From contig NZ_JAJUIS010000001.1 in the NCBI RefSeq assembly GCF_029267515.1, positions 434,001 through 498,000 of the forward strand: a DNA stretch of 64,000 bases, in the 5' to 3' direction. The position numbers and the translations under genes were made by a program. The DNA is from Seleniivibrio woodruffii. GTDB lineage: Bacteria > Chrysiogenota > Deferribacteres > Deferribacterales > Geovibrionaceae. Each line of letters begins with the position of its first letter. Position 1 is the stretch's first letter. Below are positions 50,262 to 59,489 of the stretch, one piece after another. The notes under the pieces were generated by a model. That model was not told the DNA's origin. It made no database searches and saw only the letters and a list, made by a program, of their open reading frames with translations.

Positions 50262-51640
50262 GCATACGGTTTAAAATATCCATACTCATTGCGCTTGCAG
50301 GTTTTCTTTCGGGATTTATCTTCTCTGCATGGATGATGCACGAGGTTATCCATGAATATACTGAGAGTGTTGACCACGACCTCAAAATGTTTTCAGAGGA
50401 GGCGGAGCGCGCCTTTTTTGAAGACAGTCCTGATGAAATATCAAAATATGACAGCAATAAATACTGGATGGAGATATATGAAAGCGGAAAAGACACTCCT
50501 GTTTTCCGGACGGAACTTGCAAAGCGGCTGACCATTGCCAAACGCTCATCCGGACACTGGAATGAAAGTGTAAAGGTTGACGGTAAAGCGCCATATGCCA
50601 GGCAGAGCCGCGACGGCACATCATTTTTTCACATGCGCATGAAAGAACTCAGTCATAACGGGATAACATACGTTGTTTATACCGGTGCGCCGGTGGAATA
50701 TATGCGCGGTGAGCTTATAGAGCTTACGGCAGGGCTTGCAGGCGGACTGGTGCTTGCTTTGCTGCTTTATTTCGGAGGCAGCTATTTTCTTGCCGGAGTT
50801 ATACTTAAACCCGTCAGAGAAATCAACGACAGAACGAAAAACATCACTGAAAAACACCTGCATATGCGGCTCCCATTCAGAGAGAAAGGGGGAGAGAATG
50901 ACGAGTTTAACGAACTTGCAAAAACGCTTAACGGGCTTTTTGACCGTCTTGAGAACGCGTTTAAAAGACAGAAACGGCTTATTGCAGACGTTTCACATGA
51001 ACTGAAAACGCCTCTCAGCGTCATGCGGCTGGCAGCGGATGGATTGCAGCGTAAATTTGACGCTTCAGGAGCCGACATCCCCGAAGAAGACCTGCGCCGC
51101 CTTTCAGATCAGGTCATGCGTATGGACAGGCTGGTTAAAGATATCCTTAATCTGTCGGCACTTGAGCTTACTGGCTCGGTAAGCACAGAACAGGTTGATG
51201 TTAAAAGCATTATAGAGGTTCTGGCGGAGGACTACCGTATCATCGCGGAAGACAGAGGGATATCTGTTAACTGTATGCTGTCTGCCGGTCTTACTGTTAA
51301 GGGAGACGGGAGTAAACTGACGCGAGCAATTTCAAACATTCTGGACAACGCGGTTAAATACAGTGATGAAGGCGGAGTTGTGCAGGTATCCGGCAGACGC
51401 GGGGACGGTTCTGTGGTTATAGAGGTGACCAACGGAGGATGTGTTATACCCGAACAGGATACGGAAAAAGTATTTGAGGAGTTCTTTAGGGTGGAGCAGT
51501 CCAGAGCTTCCGGATATGGCGGCGCGGGGCTTGGGCTTGCAATCGTTAAAAGAACTGTGGAACTGCACGGAGGAATCGTTACACTCGAAAATTCGGATGA
51601 AAAGAGAACTGTCGTAAAAATTATTCTGCCGTCAGCCTGA
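50258..51640 (+). CDS. Sensor histidine kinase
   Basis: 460 residues. TM about 8-28, periplasmic sensor (about 30-155), TM about 160-182, HAMP, DHp with phosphoacceptor His in DVSHELKTPLS and a catalytic domain with NILDNAVKYS and YGGAGLGLAIVKRT. It phosphorylates the adjacent response regulator. The signal is unknown; the acidic periplasmic domain could sense cations or cationic peptides as in PmrB, which fits an ArnT-like gene next. Confidence 0.95.
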   Translation: MSIRFKISILIALAGFLSGFIFSAWMMHEVIHEYTESVDHDLKMFSEEAERAFFEDSPDEISKYDSNKYWMEIYESGKDTPVFRTELAKRLTIAKRSSGHWNESVKVDGKAPYARQSRDGTSFFHMRMKELSHNGITYVVYTGAPVEYMRGELIELTAGLAGGLVLALLLYFGGSYFLAGVILKPVREINDRTKNITEKHLHMRLPFREKGGENDEFNELAKTLNGLFDRLENAFKRQKRLIADVSHELKTPLSVMRLAADGLQRKFDASGADIPEEDLRRLSDQVMRMDRLVKDILNLSALELTGSVSTEQVDVKSIIEVLAEDYRIIAEDRGISVNCMLSAGLTVKGDGSKLTRAISNILDNAVKYSDEGGVVQVSGRRGDGSVVIEVTNGGCVIPEQDTEKVFEEFFRVEQSRASGYGGAGLGLAIVKRTVELHGGIVTLENSDEKRTVVKIILPSA

Positions 51641-51682
51641 TAATTCATCAATTCTTCATGTTCAATGGAGTATCTGTGCTCC

Positions 51683-53317
51683 ATGAATATGAAAACATCA
51701 AACAAAAACGGAATATTTCTATTAATTATCCTCGCGGTGTTCACCGGAACTTTTGCATACAGAAGCGTCATTGATGTTGATATCATGGAGGCGCGCAATT
51801 TCGTTGCGGCAAGGGAGATGGCGGACGGAGGAAGTCTGCTTATACCCACCATGAACGGCGAACTGCGCCTTGCGAAACCGCCTCTGCCCACATGGCTGAC
51901 CGCCGCCTGTGTAGCGTATGCCGGAACGGACAACGCAATGAGTATCGTTCGGGTGCCCGCAGCTTTTGCCGGGCTTCTGATGCTGGCGGGGGTGTATGTT
52001 TTCGCCCGCTTTTTCAGCGGCTCCGAAGACGTGGGATTCTACACTGTGATTATCCTTTCAACAGGTTTTCTTTTTATGCTTATGGCAAGGAAAAATACAT
52101 GGGACATATACGCTCATGCCTTTATGGCTGCGGGGCTTGCAGCCATTGTCTATGCACACGCGGAAAAGGTGAGAAATGCACTGCCGCATTACGCTTTTGC
52201 CGGGCTGATGTTTGCCGGATCGTCCATGAGCAAAGGTCCCGTGTCATTCTATACAGTTCTTATACCTCTGCTGTGCGCCGCCTGTTTAACATTTTCACCG
52301 CTGTTGTTCATCCGCAGATATTACGGCAGAATACTGCTGTGCGCCGCCTTTACGGTGGTCTTCTCGTCCCTTTGGCCTCTGTATGTTTATCTGCATGAAA
52401 CACATGCCGTCATCAACACCGTTTCCGCAGAGAGCACTGCATGGGTTAGCAGGCATATGAAACCGTTCTGGTATTATGTACAGTTTCCGGCAATGCTCGG
52501 AATCTGGTGCGTTATGCTTATTCCACTGCTCTTTCCGAAATTTGCATATAAAAGAATAGACCCCGTCAGAGCGAAATTTTACCTCATATGGCTTTTTTCC
52601 GCTCTGGTCCTTCTTTCTGTGATTCCGGAAAAAAAGGACAGATATCTGCTGCCTGTCGTTTTGCCGTCCGCTTTTCTTGTGGGCGAATATCTTGCAGGTC
52701 TTGTTAAAGAAATCCGGCTGGTAAAAGCCGACAGATATATAGTGAATTTATGGGCTTTTCTGGGCGTTTCACTGCTTTTCGGTGCTGTGGCAGGCACTCT
52801 TTATCTACAGATATCGAAAGGTTATGTTTCATGGGTGCATTTTGCCGTTTTTTGGCTTGTTTCGGCGCTTATTCTGTATTTTTCAGTGCAGAAGATAAGA
52901 AAGAGAGGTGCAGTAAGGGCTATTCCATATGTGATAGCCTGTATGTGTCTTACGTTTCTTCTGGCGGCACCGTTTGTTAAAAGATCCGGTCAGGATTTCA
53001 GAGTTCTCGAAAAGATCAGAAACGACAGGGTTTTTTCGCAATATAAAGTTTTTTACGGAGATCTGGGCATAAAAGAGGTGTGGGCAATCGGCAGAAAGGT
53101 GCGTCCTGTAAATGAAATGCCTGCGGATTCCGCGGACGCAGTTTTCGTTACAAGCGAGCAGGACGAAGTGCCGGCAGAGTTTGCTGGAAACAGGATTGCC
53201 GTATATTCCTCAATAGGCGGCAGAAGCTGGAGCTTTTACAGACTTGGCAAGCAGGACGGTGAACTGAAGGAACTTATAATCGCCCGCTCTGCCGCTGTGC
53301 ACGAGGACGAGCAGTAG
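51683..53317 (+). CDS. ArnT-like (PMT/GT83 family) inner-membrane glycosyltransferase
   Basis: 544 residues and about 11-12 helices. DVDIMEARNFVAAREMADGGSLLIPTMNGELRLAKPPLPTWLTA near the N-terminus matches the periplasmic first loop of ArnT-type enzymes, with the DxMEAR acidic site and the KPP motif. ArnT moves aminoarabinose from undecaprenyl phosphate to lipid A; related enzymes move other sugars. Coming 42 bases after a two-component pair suggests an inducible envelope modification. Start is uncertain (51665, 51683 or 51689); 51683 follows GGAG, with a small ATGGAG/CTCCAT inverted repeat between. Confidence 0.85.
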   Translation: MNMKTSNKNGIFLLIILAVFTGTFAYRSVIDVDIMEARNFVAAREMADGGSLLIPTMNGELRLAKPPLPTWLTAACVAYAGTDNAMSIVRVPAAFAGLLMLAGVYVFARFFSGSEDVGFYTVIILSTGFLFMLMARKNTWDIYAHAFMAAGLAAIVYAHAEKVRNALPHYAFAGLMFAGSSMSKGPVSFYTVLIPLLCAACLTFSPLLFIRRYYGRILLCAAFTVVFSSLWPLYVYLHETHAVINTVSAESTAWVSRHMKPFWYYVQFPAMLGIWCVMLIPLLFPKFAYKRIDPVRAKFYLIWLFSALVLLSVIPEKKDRYLLPVVLPSAFLVGEYLAGLVKEIRLVKADRYIVNLWAFLGVSLLFGAVAGTLYLQISKGYVSWVHFAVFWLVSALILYFSVQKIRKRGAVRAIPYVIACMCLTFLLAAPFVKRSGQDFRVLEKIRNDRVFSQYKVFYGDLGIKEVWAIGRKVRPVNEMPADSADAVFVTSEQDEVPAEFAGNRIAVYSSIGGRSWSFYRLGKQDGELKELIIARSAAVHEDEQ

Positions 53318-53400
53318 ACAGTTTTGTATAAATTCCTTGAATCACCACGGTTTTCCGGTTATTGTCTTTGGAAACGCTGAAAAAAAGAAAGGATTTATCT

Positions 53401-53742
53401 ATGTCATCAATGCCTAAATGTCCGCAATGCTCTTCTGAATATACCTATGAAGACAGAGGACTTTTCATATGCCCCGAATGTGCCCACGAATGGAGCGGCG
53501 AAACGGAACAGACTGAAAATTCCGGTGAAACAGTCGTTAAAGATGCGAACGGAAACGTTTTGCAGGATGGGGACAGCATTACAGTTATCAAAGATCTGAA
53601 AGTCAAAGGCTCTTCGCTGGTTGTCAAGGTCGGCACAAAGGTCAAAAACATCCGTCTTGTGGACGGCGACCATAACATCGACTGCAAAATTGACGGTATC
53701 GGCGCTATGAAGCTGAAATCCGAATTCGTCAAAAAACTGTAG
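53401..53742 (+). CDS. yjdM: YjdM (PhnA-like) zinc-ribbon protein
   Basis: 113 residues. N-terminal zinc ribbon [21 protein letters not shown], then a beta domain ([51 protein letters not shown]). This is the YjdM family once called PhnA, of unknown role. ATG at 53401 has AAAGGA 7 bases upstream. Confidence 0.95.
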   Translation: MSSMPKCPQCSSEYTYEDRGLFICPECAHEWSGETEQTENSGETVVKDANGNVLQDGDSITVIKDLKVKGSSLVVKVGTKVKNIRLVDGDHNIDCKIDGIGAMKLKSEFVKKL

Positions 53743-53781
53743 AAATTAATTGAGACATCACGACAGGAACTGACGCTTAAT

Positions 53782-53808
53782 GCCTCCATAATAATGTTAT
53801 TAGGAGGC
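53782..53808 (+). promoter_or_regulatory. Hairpin that buries the ribosome site of the next gene
   Basis: GCCTCC and TAATA pair with TATTA and GGAGGC over a 4-base loop with one bulged A. GGAGG, the ribosome site for ATG 53813, lies entirely in the stem, so translation would need melting of about 11 pairs (temperature, protein or trans RNA). Confidence 0.6.
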
Positions 53809-53812
53809 TCGT

Positions 53813-54346
53813 ATGATAGAGATGTTTTTTATCATTGTATGCTTGTTCATTTTTAGCAGCATTTTTCTGGCTATTGTGATGTATGCCGTAATCGCAGTCT
53901 TTTACATACTGAAATTTTCTCTTCCGCTATTCCTCAGATTGATTCTCTTTGTCTTTTTTGGTCTTTCAGTGATAAAACCGGACAATCGCAAATCATTTGA
54001 CGGCACATATGTGGTCAAATATCTTAAATGGAACGATGGGGACGGAAAAGTGTATTCGACTGATGATAAAGGAGTTAAGCCTAAAAAGATGTATTACGGC
54101 TTCAAAGGGGAAGAGTTTTTCAGTAGTTTTGAAATTGAACTTCCGGATTCAGAACCAATTAACGAATGTCTGAGAGGCAGGATGGTTGAAAGCGGAAAAG
54201 CTGTATGCAGAGTTGAAGGCTGGTTTACTTTGTTCTGTAGTGGTTCCAGTACATACCCGAACGGTAATATTTTGGATTTTGAAATAAGAATACAGAAAAT
54301 CAGCAATAGAATAGTCGAGGAATTTTTCAAAAGTGAGGCGTCTTGA
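53813..54346 (+). CDS. Membrane protein of unknown function with C-terminal globular domain
   Basis: 177 residues. Two hydrophobic helices at the start (about 4-35 and 38-52: FLRLILFVFFGLSVI), then a soluble half with KSFDGTYVVKYLKWNDGDGK, MYYGFKGEEFF and two cysteines (INEC...GKAVCRVEGWF, FCSGSS). No recognised family. The ribosome site TAGGAGGCT is good but lies in a hairpin stem. It is convergent with tRNA-Sec. Confidence 0.75.
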   Translation: MIEMFFIIVCLFIFSSIFLAIVMYAVIAVFYILKFSLPLFLRLILFVFFGLSVIKPDNRKSFDGTYVVKYLKWNDGDGKVYSTDDKGVKPKKMYYGFKGEEFFSSFEIELPDSEPINECLRGRMVESGKAVCRVEGWFTLFCSGSSTYPNGNILDFEIRIQKISNRIVEEFFKSEAS

Positions 54347-54371
54347 AAAGCTGATGCCGTAATAATTATAT

Positions 54372-54467
54372 TGGCGGAGGTGCACAGGAATCGAACCTGC
54401 CTGACGCACAAGTACGTCACAATCGGTTTTGAAGACCGCGGGGGACACCAGCACCCCATACACCTCC
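54372..54467 (-). tRNA. selC: Selenocysteine tRNA (tRNA-Sec, anticodon UCA)
   Basis: 96 bases including encoded CCA. The 5' end GGAGGTGT pairs with GCACCTCC (8-base acceptor with one wobble), the anticodon stem-loop is CGGT-CTTCAAA-ACCG with anticodon TCA, the D-stem is long (GGGG/CCCC), and a long variable arm (TGACG/CGTCA) is present. The T-loop is GGTTCGATTCC. These are the special features of bacterial tRNA-Sec, so the organism should make selenoproteins. selA, selB and selD are outside the window. Confidence 0.95.
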
Positions 54468-54650
54468 ATTCGTCATTCTATCATTTTACTCAATGAAAAC
54501 AATAGGCATTGATTTTTATCATATTCAATCGGACTATGCGAATATTTTATGCGGTAGTTTTCTGACATTTTTTATGTTCTGAGATTTGCATGTGTGCGGA
54601 TTTCGAACATCTCCATATTTATAACATATTGGTAAACATCTTTTATATAT

Positions 54651-54665
54651 TGGCATGACTATTGC
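54651..54665 (+). promoter_or_regulatory. Sigma-54 promoter of the 5'-nucleotidase-family gene
   Basis: TGGCATGACTATTGC: GG and GC are exactly 10 bases apart, as required for -24/-12 elements (consensus TGGCAC-N5-TTGC, one mismatch). The predicted start near 54677 leaves about 35 bases to the ATG at 54712. Confidence 0.75.
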
Positions 54666-54711
54666 GTATATATGGCGTCCTGAGAAATTTATTTTAAAAT
54701 AGGAGATGTTT

Positions 54712-56706
54712 ATGTTTGATGTGACGAGAAGAAGTTTTGTGAGATCAGGTATTGTTCTAGGCGCAGGTCTTTCTCTGGGGCTAACAGGTTGTTCATCCGA
54801 TGACAGCAGTGGTGAAACGGCAACAGAGCCGGCTACCGGAAACAGTCTGAAAGTTTCAGAGACGACCCCTTCCGGGAGTGCTTTTGACTCAATGTATGTT
54901 CTCAACGGAACGCCGGCAATAAAGGCATATGCCGCAATGGATTCTGCTGTTAAGACAAAAGAAGTGTCCGCTCTTGCCGTTGGCAGTGTGCTTAATCTTT
55001 CTGTATTCCATTTCAATGACTTTCATCACCGCCATGTTGTTACAAGTGCAACGAAGGGTAACACAAGGTATATGGCTCAGATGATGAAGATAATCAACGG
55101 AACAAGGTACACGGAAAATGATCTTGACAGAGTTATGCTGGTATCCGGAGGGGATGACCATATCGGTACATCATTGGACGAACTTATGGGAACCGATACT
55201 TCCACATTTGTGATGAGTCCTGCTTATAAAGCGTACAGTGCGGCAAAACTTGATTTTGCAGTACTTGGCAACCACGAATACGACAAAGGGAGCAGTGTTC
55301 TCAAAAAAATGATATCCGACAACGCATCTTTTCCGGTTCTTTCAGCCAATCAATACGGCTCAACAATACTGACCGATGAATATGTTCATGTTGGTGTTAT
55401 AGGTATTGTCAAAGGAGTAAGGATCGGTGTTATCGGCATAACGACTCCGGAGGAGACAAAAACCGGTCTTGCGGAAGACGCTGGACTTGCATTCGGCGGA
55501 GTTATGACCACTCTTAAAAACGTTATTCCTGCTATTAAGAGTGCTTGCGATTTTATTATGATAATTTCACACGTGGGCTTTAACGGAACGGACGCAAACA
55601 ACACCCGACATGTTATTCCTGAAGGCGATATTGAGATTGCTACATATATGGGCAGTATTGGAGTGCCGTCGATAGTAATCGGAGGTCACACACACTCTGT
55701 TCTTAACACAACGGCTCTCAGCGATGTGAACGTTGTTAACGGCGTACCGATATTTCAGGCCGGAAGCTGGGGTGCGTATCTCGGCAAAATTAACTTAAAG
55801 TTTGAGAAAACATCTGAAAAACTCAATGTTTCCGTTTCCTCTGCAAGTCTTTACGCCCTTAAACCGAGAGATAAACGTGTAGCATCCACCGCCGACAACT
55901 ATTCATCATACGAACAGGATTCTGATGTGGACACCGCTTTTCAGACGACGGTTATAGACCCTATGCTTGTCAGTCTCAGTTCCAAGCTGACAGAGGTTAT
56001 AGGCAGCACATCCGATGATGCAGTGATGTCAACTGAAACAACTATTGCTGACAGATATATAGGTGAATGTGCCATGGCGAATTTCATGAACGATGCCATT
56101 GTTGCCAGAAGTAAGACATTCCCTGGAGGCGAGGTCGATTTCGCTGTGTTCAACTCATCCGGTGTTGCGGCAGGCGTGCCTCTGAACGCCCAGCTTACGT
56201 TCAATGACTGGTACGCTGTAATGCCTTACGCAGATATAATCCGTATCATAGAAATGACCGGACAGCAGATTAAGGACATGCTTATAAGTAATGCCAAAAG
56301 GATTGTCAGAAGTGAAGAGACAACGGTAGATGTAAGCGGATTTATCTCCAGAGGATATCTCCATTTTTCCAGCGGTATAAAATATACTATAAGCAAAGGC
56401 GCAGACGCCACTGCAGCAACAGCCAGAGACATCTCTCTGCACGGGTACCCCATAGATACTGTTCTTAGTACAAAATTCCGTGTGGGTTTCAGTGATTATA
56501 TTGCCGGCGGAAACGAGGGCTGGAAGGGGGCAGAGGTCGGTGCAGGTCTTCCGACCGGAATAATCGGATTTAACATCAAAGCTCTCACATATGACGATAC
56601 TGGGCTTATTTACAGAAACGAATTAATTGAATACATAAGAACTGTTAAAACAGTATCATCGGCCACAGGAGCGGTTAAGGACGGAAGGGTAACCGTTTCA
56701 AACTAA
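54712..56706 (+). CDS. Tat-exported 5'-nucleotidase/2',3'-cyclic phosphodiesterase family lipoprotein
   Basis: 664 residues. A twin-arginine signal (TRRSFVRSG) is followed by a lipobox (LGLTGC), so it should be exported folded and lipid-anchored. Metallophosphoesterase motifs: NDFHHRH, GNHEYDKG and GGHTHSV. The C-terminal substrate domain starts about residue 420; its usual NxGGIR reads NSSGVA, suggesting altered specificity. ATG at 54712 has AGGAG 6 bases upstream. It is sigma-54 dependent by promoter. Ends at a terminator. It could release phosphate or nucleosides in the periplasm. Confidence 0.88.
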   Translation: MFDVTRRSFVRSGIVLGAGLSLGLTGCSSDDSSGETATEPATGNSLKVSETTPSGSAFDSMYVLNGTPAIKAYAAMDSAVKTKEVSALAVGSVLNLSVFHFNDFHHRHVVTSATKGNTRYMAQMMKIINGTRYTENDLDRVMLVSGGDDHIGTSLDELMGTDTSTFVMSPAYKAYSAAKLDFAVLGNHEYDKGSSVLKKMISDNASFPVLSANQYGSTILTDEYVHVGVIGIVKGVRIGVIGITTPEETKTGLAEDAGLAFGGVMTTLKNVIPAIKSACDFIMIISHVGFNGTDANNTRHVIPEGDIEIATYMGSIGVPSIVIGGHTHSVLNTTALSDVNVVNGVPIFQAGSWGAYLGKINLKFEKTSEKLNVSVSSASLYALKPRDKRVASTADNYSSYEQDSDVDTAFQTTVIDPMLVSLSSKLTEVIGSTSDDAVMSTETTIADRYIGECAMANFMNDAIVARSKTFPGGEVDFAVFNSSGVAAGVPLNAQLTFNDWYAVMPYADIIRIIEMTGQQIKDMLISNAKRIVRSEETTVDVSGFISRGYLHFSSGIKYTISKGADATAATARDISLHGYPIDTVLSTKFRVGFSDYIAGGNEGWKGAEVGAGLPTGIIGFNIKALTYDDTGLIYRNELIEYIRTVKTVSSATGAVKDGRVTVSN

Positions 56707-56715
56707 CTTTTTGCT

Positions 56716-56740
56716 TTAGCCCCGTTTCAAACGGGGCTAA
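56716..56740 (+). terminator. Rho-independent terminator
   Basis: TTAGCCCCG pairs with CGGGGCTAA over a 7-base loop, followed by AATTTAAT, 10 bases after the stop codon. Confidence 0.7.
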
Positions 56741-56893
56741 AATTTAATACTGAGTGTGCGGTTATGTAACACTGAGCGCTGTAGGCGCACACAGGAGATT
56801 CTTGTTAACTATTTGTCATGGATGCTTTTTGCCGGTAAGATATCAATAGTTATAACCGGAAAAATGTTCACATTCCATCTACGGTGCGGTCAG

Positions 56894-57775
56894 CTATTTT
56901 TTGTACCAGTCGTTTTCCATGGGTATGGAAACGATATTCAGGTATTCCCTGAGAGAAGGCGGCATTTTTATTTCGGATGCACTGGTTTTTCCCATCCATT
57001 TTTCATACATGATTCTGTACTGACCTGAAAGAACCGACCATCTTATCGTGCTGTTTACGAAATCAAGAAAATCGGAATCGTTCTCTTTAACAATGTATGC
57101 GTAGGGGTCATATGCAACCGCTTCATTAAGTATATGCAGTGAGTCCGGGTTTCTGTCAGAGGATTTTATCCCCTGCAGCAGTGACCTGTCGGTTGCATAT
57201 GCGTCAATTGTCCTGTCTTTTAAAGCATTTATACCGGATGAGATAGTGGGGAAAATTTTTATGCTCCCTTTGTGGATGTGTCCGCTTTTGACCAGATGTT
57301 GTATTTCGCTCAGGGTGGATGTTCCTTTCGCACAGCCTATCTTTTTGCCGGTCAGGTGTTTCAGTTTCGTGACACCTGAATCTGACAGTGTCATAAAAGT
57401 TGTTTCAGACTGGAAGAAAAAAAGACTGAAATCCACGTTTCTCTCCCTTTCAAAACTGTATGTTGACGACCCCATTTCAATATCGACTTTTCCGGAAATC
57501 ACTGCTTCAAGACGTTGGTCAGCTTTGACACCAATAGCTGTTATTGTGATTTTTTTCCCGAATCGTTTGGAAAGGTTATTTGCCAGCATGTTTGCCATAT
57601 CGACAGAAAAGCCTTCATGCTGTTTTGTTTTATTATTGAAATACGAAAATGGATACGCGTCCGGGCGAAACCCTATTTTTAATCTGCCTGATTTTTCGAT
57701 ACGTTCAAGTGTGCTTTCTGCGAAAGCTGTCCATGCAAACAGAAGTGCGGAAAAAATTAAAACCGTAATACGCAT
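56894..57775 (-). CDS. Orphan amino-acid-type solute-binding protein (SBP_bac_3)
   Basis: 293 residues with a signal peptide (to about 19). LERIEKSGRLKIGFRPDAYPFSYFNNKTKQHEGFSVDMANMLA and KVDIEMGSSTYSFERERNVDFS are the standard family 3 start and centre, used for polar amino acids (glutamate/aspartate type). No permease or ATPase gene is next to it. It is divergent from a sensor kinase, so it may present its ligand to that kinase. An extended -10 (TGTTATAAT, minus strand) lies about 60 bases upstream. Confidence 0.9.
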   Translation of the reverse strand: MRITVLIFSALLFAWTAFAESTLERIEKSGRLKIGFRPDAYPFSYFNNKTKQHEGFSVDMANMLANNLSKRFGKKITITAIGVKADQRLEAVISGKVDIEMGSSTYSFERERNVDFSLFFFQSETTFMTLSDSGVTKLKHLTGKKIGCAKGTSTLSEIQHLVKSGHIHKGSIKIFPTISSGINALKDRTIDAYATDRSLLQGIKSSDRNPDSLHILNEAVAYDPYAYIVKENDSDFLDFVNSTIRWSVLSGQYRIMYEKWMGKTSASEIKMPPSLREYLNIVSIPMENDWYKK

Positions 57776-57835
57776 AGGGTTATCCTGTCAGAAAATTTTA
57801 TAATTATTAAACAATCAGATTCATATTAACATGAT

Positions 57836-57844
57836 ATTATAACA
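57836..57844 (-). promoter_or_regulatory. Extended -10 promoter of the solute-binding protein gene
   Basis: TGTTATAAT on the minus strand is a perfect extended -10, in an AT-rich 97-base gap shared with the divergent kinase gene. Confidence 0.5.
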
Positions 57845-57872
57845 AAATTGTTAACACATCGGATGCGTTCAG

Positions 57873-59489
57873 ATGAAATTCAGTCACAGAATATTTGCTT
57901 TCTATGTTTTTTTTGGTCTTGTTCCGCTTGTGCTTCTCTTTACAGTATCATTTGGCGAATATGTATCTCTTATTGAATCGGAAAGCGAGAAAAAAATGGA
58001 AGCGGCTGTAAACGAAGCCGCAGATAATTTTGAACAGAAGGTAAAAGGAGCCGGGGACGCCATTGAGTTTTTGGCGGAAAACGGAGATATCCGGATAGCC
58101 TTTTCAGGTTACATGACAGCTCCTGTGAGAGATACTCTTGAAGACAAGCTCAGAGAAGAAGCTGAAAAATCAGGGATTTTTGACAGGTTTGTAATGGTTT
58201 CTCTCGGTGGACAGATTCTGGCTGACAGCGCCGGAAGTATAAAGAAAACACGGGTAGTGACACCATCTAAGAGTGAAAATACAATTATTGAAGTCTTTTC
58301 AGAAGGCTACTGTATAGTAACTGTGAGAGTAAACAGTTTCCAGGATAATCGTACGCTTGTGGGATATATTCAAGGATATGTCCCCACTCAAAAGCTGACG
58401 GAAGCGGTCAAAAGTGCCGAGTTTCCGGTCGGTTCTGCATTAAAAATCGTTGGCAGCAGCGGTGTTGAAATATTTACGGACAGGTTCGTGAATGATTTGC
58501 AGATTTACGGAACCGAGCTTAAACCTTTGGGATGGCGACTTGAGGCGGGGATACCCTATCCCGTTATTTACGGAAAGACTGACGAAATTAAAAAGAAAGG
58601 AGCGGCTTTTGTGACGGTTGTAACAGCCGCAGCCGCAGTGGGTGCATATTTTATAAGCAGGCGGCTGACTGTTCCAATAGGTATGATAGTTGACGGCACC
58701 AAAGAGCTTGCTTCCGGGAATCTGGACTACAGAATAAATATGTCCGGCGGGACAGAACTGAAAAAACTTGCTGATGCCGTTGATATAATGGCGGCACAGA
58801 TGAATTCAAGACAGAACGAGCTTGCCACGGCAAACAGGCTGGTTGCTCTGGGAACGATGGCGGCAGGAATTGCGCATGAGATAAAGAATCCGCTGGCAGG
58901 GTTGAAAGCCGCCGCGCAGGCTATTGACATATTGATTAAAGATGAATCTGTGAAAACTATAAGCAGAAAACTTGAGTCAGAAGTGGATCGATTGAATGGA
59001 ATTGTTTCGGAGATGCTGGACTTTTCCAGACCCAAACATCCGGTTATGACTCTTTTCCAACTGACAGAAGTTGTTGAAAGTTCTGTGGGGCTGGTTGCAA
59101 ATACTCTTTTTAAGCGAAATATAAAAACTGAAACAGAAATAGGCGCTTATAAAATATATGCCGATAAAGAACAGGTCAGACAGGTGCTTATAAATCTTCT
59201 TCTGAACGCCTCAAACGCGATAGATCATGTTGATGGTGTTATCAGAATAACATCAGGTGAGGAGGGCGGCAGAATTCTGCTGAAAATAGCGGATAACGGC
59301 TGCGGAATTCCGGAAGAGTTTGTAGGTAAGATTTTCGACCCTTTCTTCAGTCTTTCGGGAAAAGGAACCGGGCTTGGCATGTCAGTGGTATATTCGCTGC
59401 TGAAGCAGAACGATGCTGAAATAGCTATAAACAGCATTGAAGGCAAAGGCACGGAGGTCTGTATGCTATTTAAAGGGAAATATGTATGA
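57873..59489 (+). CDS. NtrB/AtoS-type sensor histidine kinase
   Basis: 538 residues. TM about 7-30, a periplasmic single-Cache-like sensor (about 35-240), TM about 245-265, HAMP, DHp with GIAHEIKNPLAG and a catalytic domain (LINLLLNASNAI, KIADNGCGIPEE, GKGTGLGMSVVY). It should phosphorylate the sigma-54 activator encoded next (overlap 4 bases). The Cache domain may sense a small ligand directly or via the divergent binding protein. Confidence 0.93.
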   Translation: MKFSHRIFAFYVFFGLVPLVLLFTVSFGEYVSLIESESEKKMEAAVNEAADNFEQKVKGAGDAIEFLAENGDIRIAFSGYMTAPVRDTLEDKLREEAEKSGIFDRFVMVSLGGQILADSAGSIKKTRVVTPSKSENTIIEVFSEGYCIVTVRVNSFQDNRTLVGYIQGYVPTQKLTEAVKSAEFPVGSALKIVGSSGVEIFTDRFVNDLQIYGTELKPLGWRLEAGIPYPVIYGKTDEIKKKGAAFVTVVTAAAAVGAYFISRRLTVPIGMIVDGTKELASGNLDYRINMSGGTELKKLADAVDIMAAQMNSRQNELATANRLVALGTMAAGIAHEIKNPLAGLKAAAQAIDILIKDESVKTISRKLESEVDRLNGIVSEMLDFSRPKHPVMTLFQLTEVVESSVGLVANTLFKRNIKTETEIGAYKIYADKEQVRQVLINLLLNASNAIDHVDGVIRITSGEEGGRILLKIADNGCGIPEEFVGKIFDPFFSLSGKGTGLGMSVVYSLLKQNDAEIAINSIEGKGTEVCMLFKGKYV

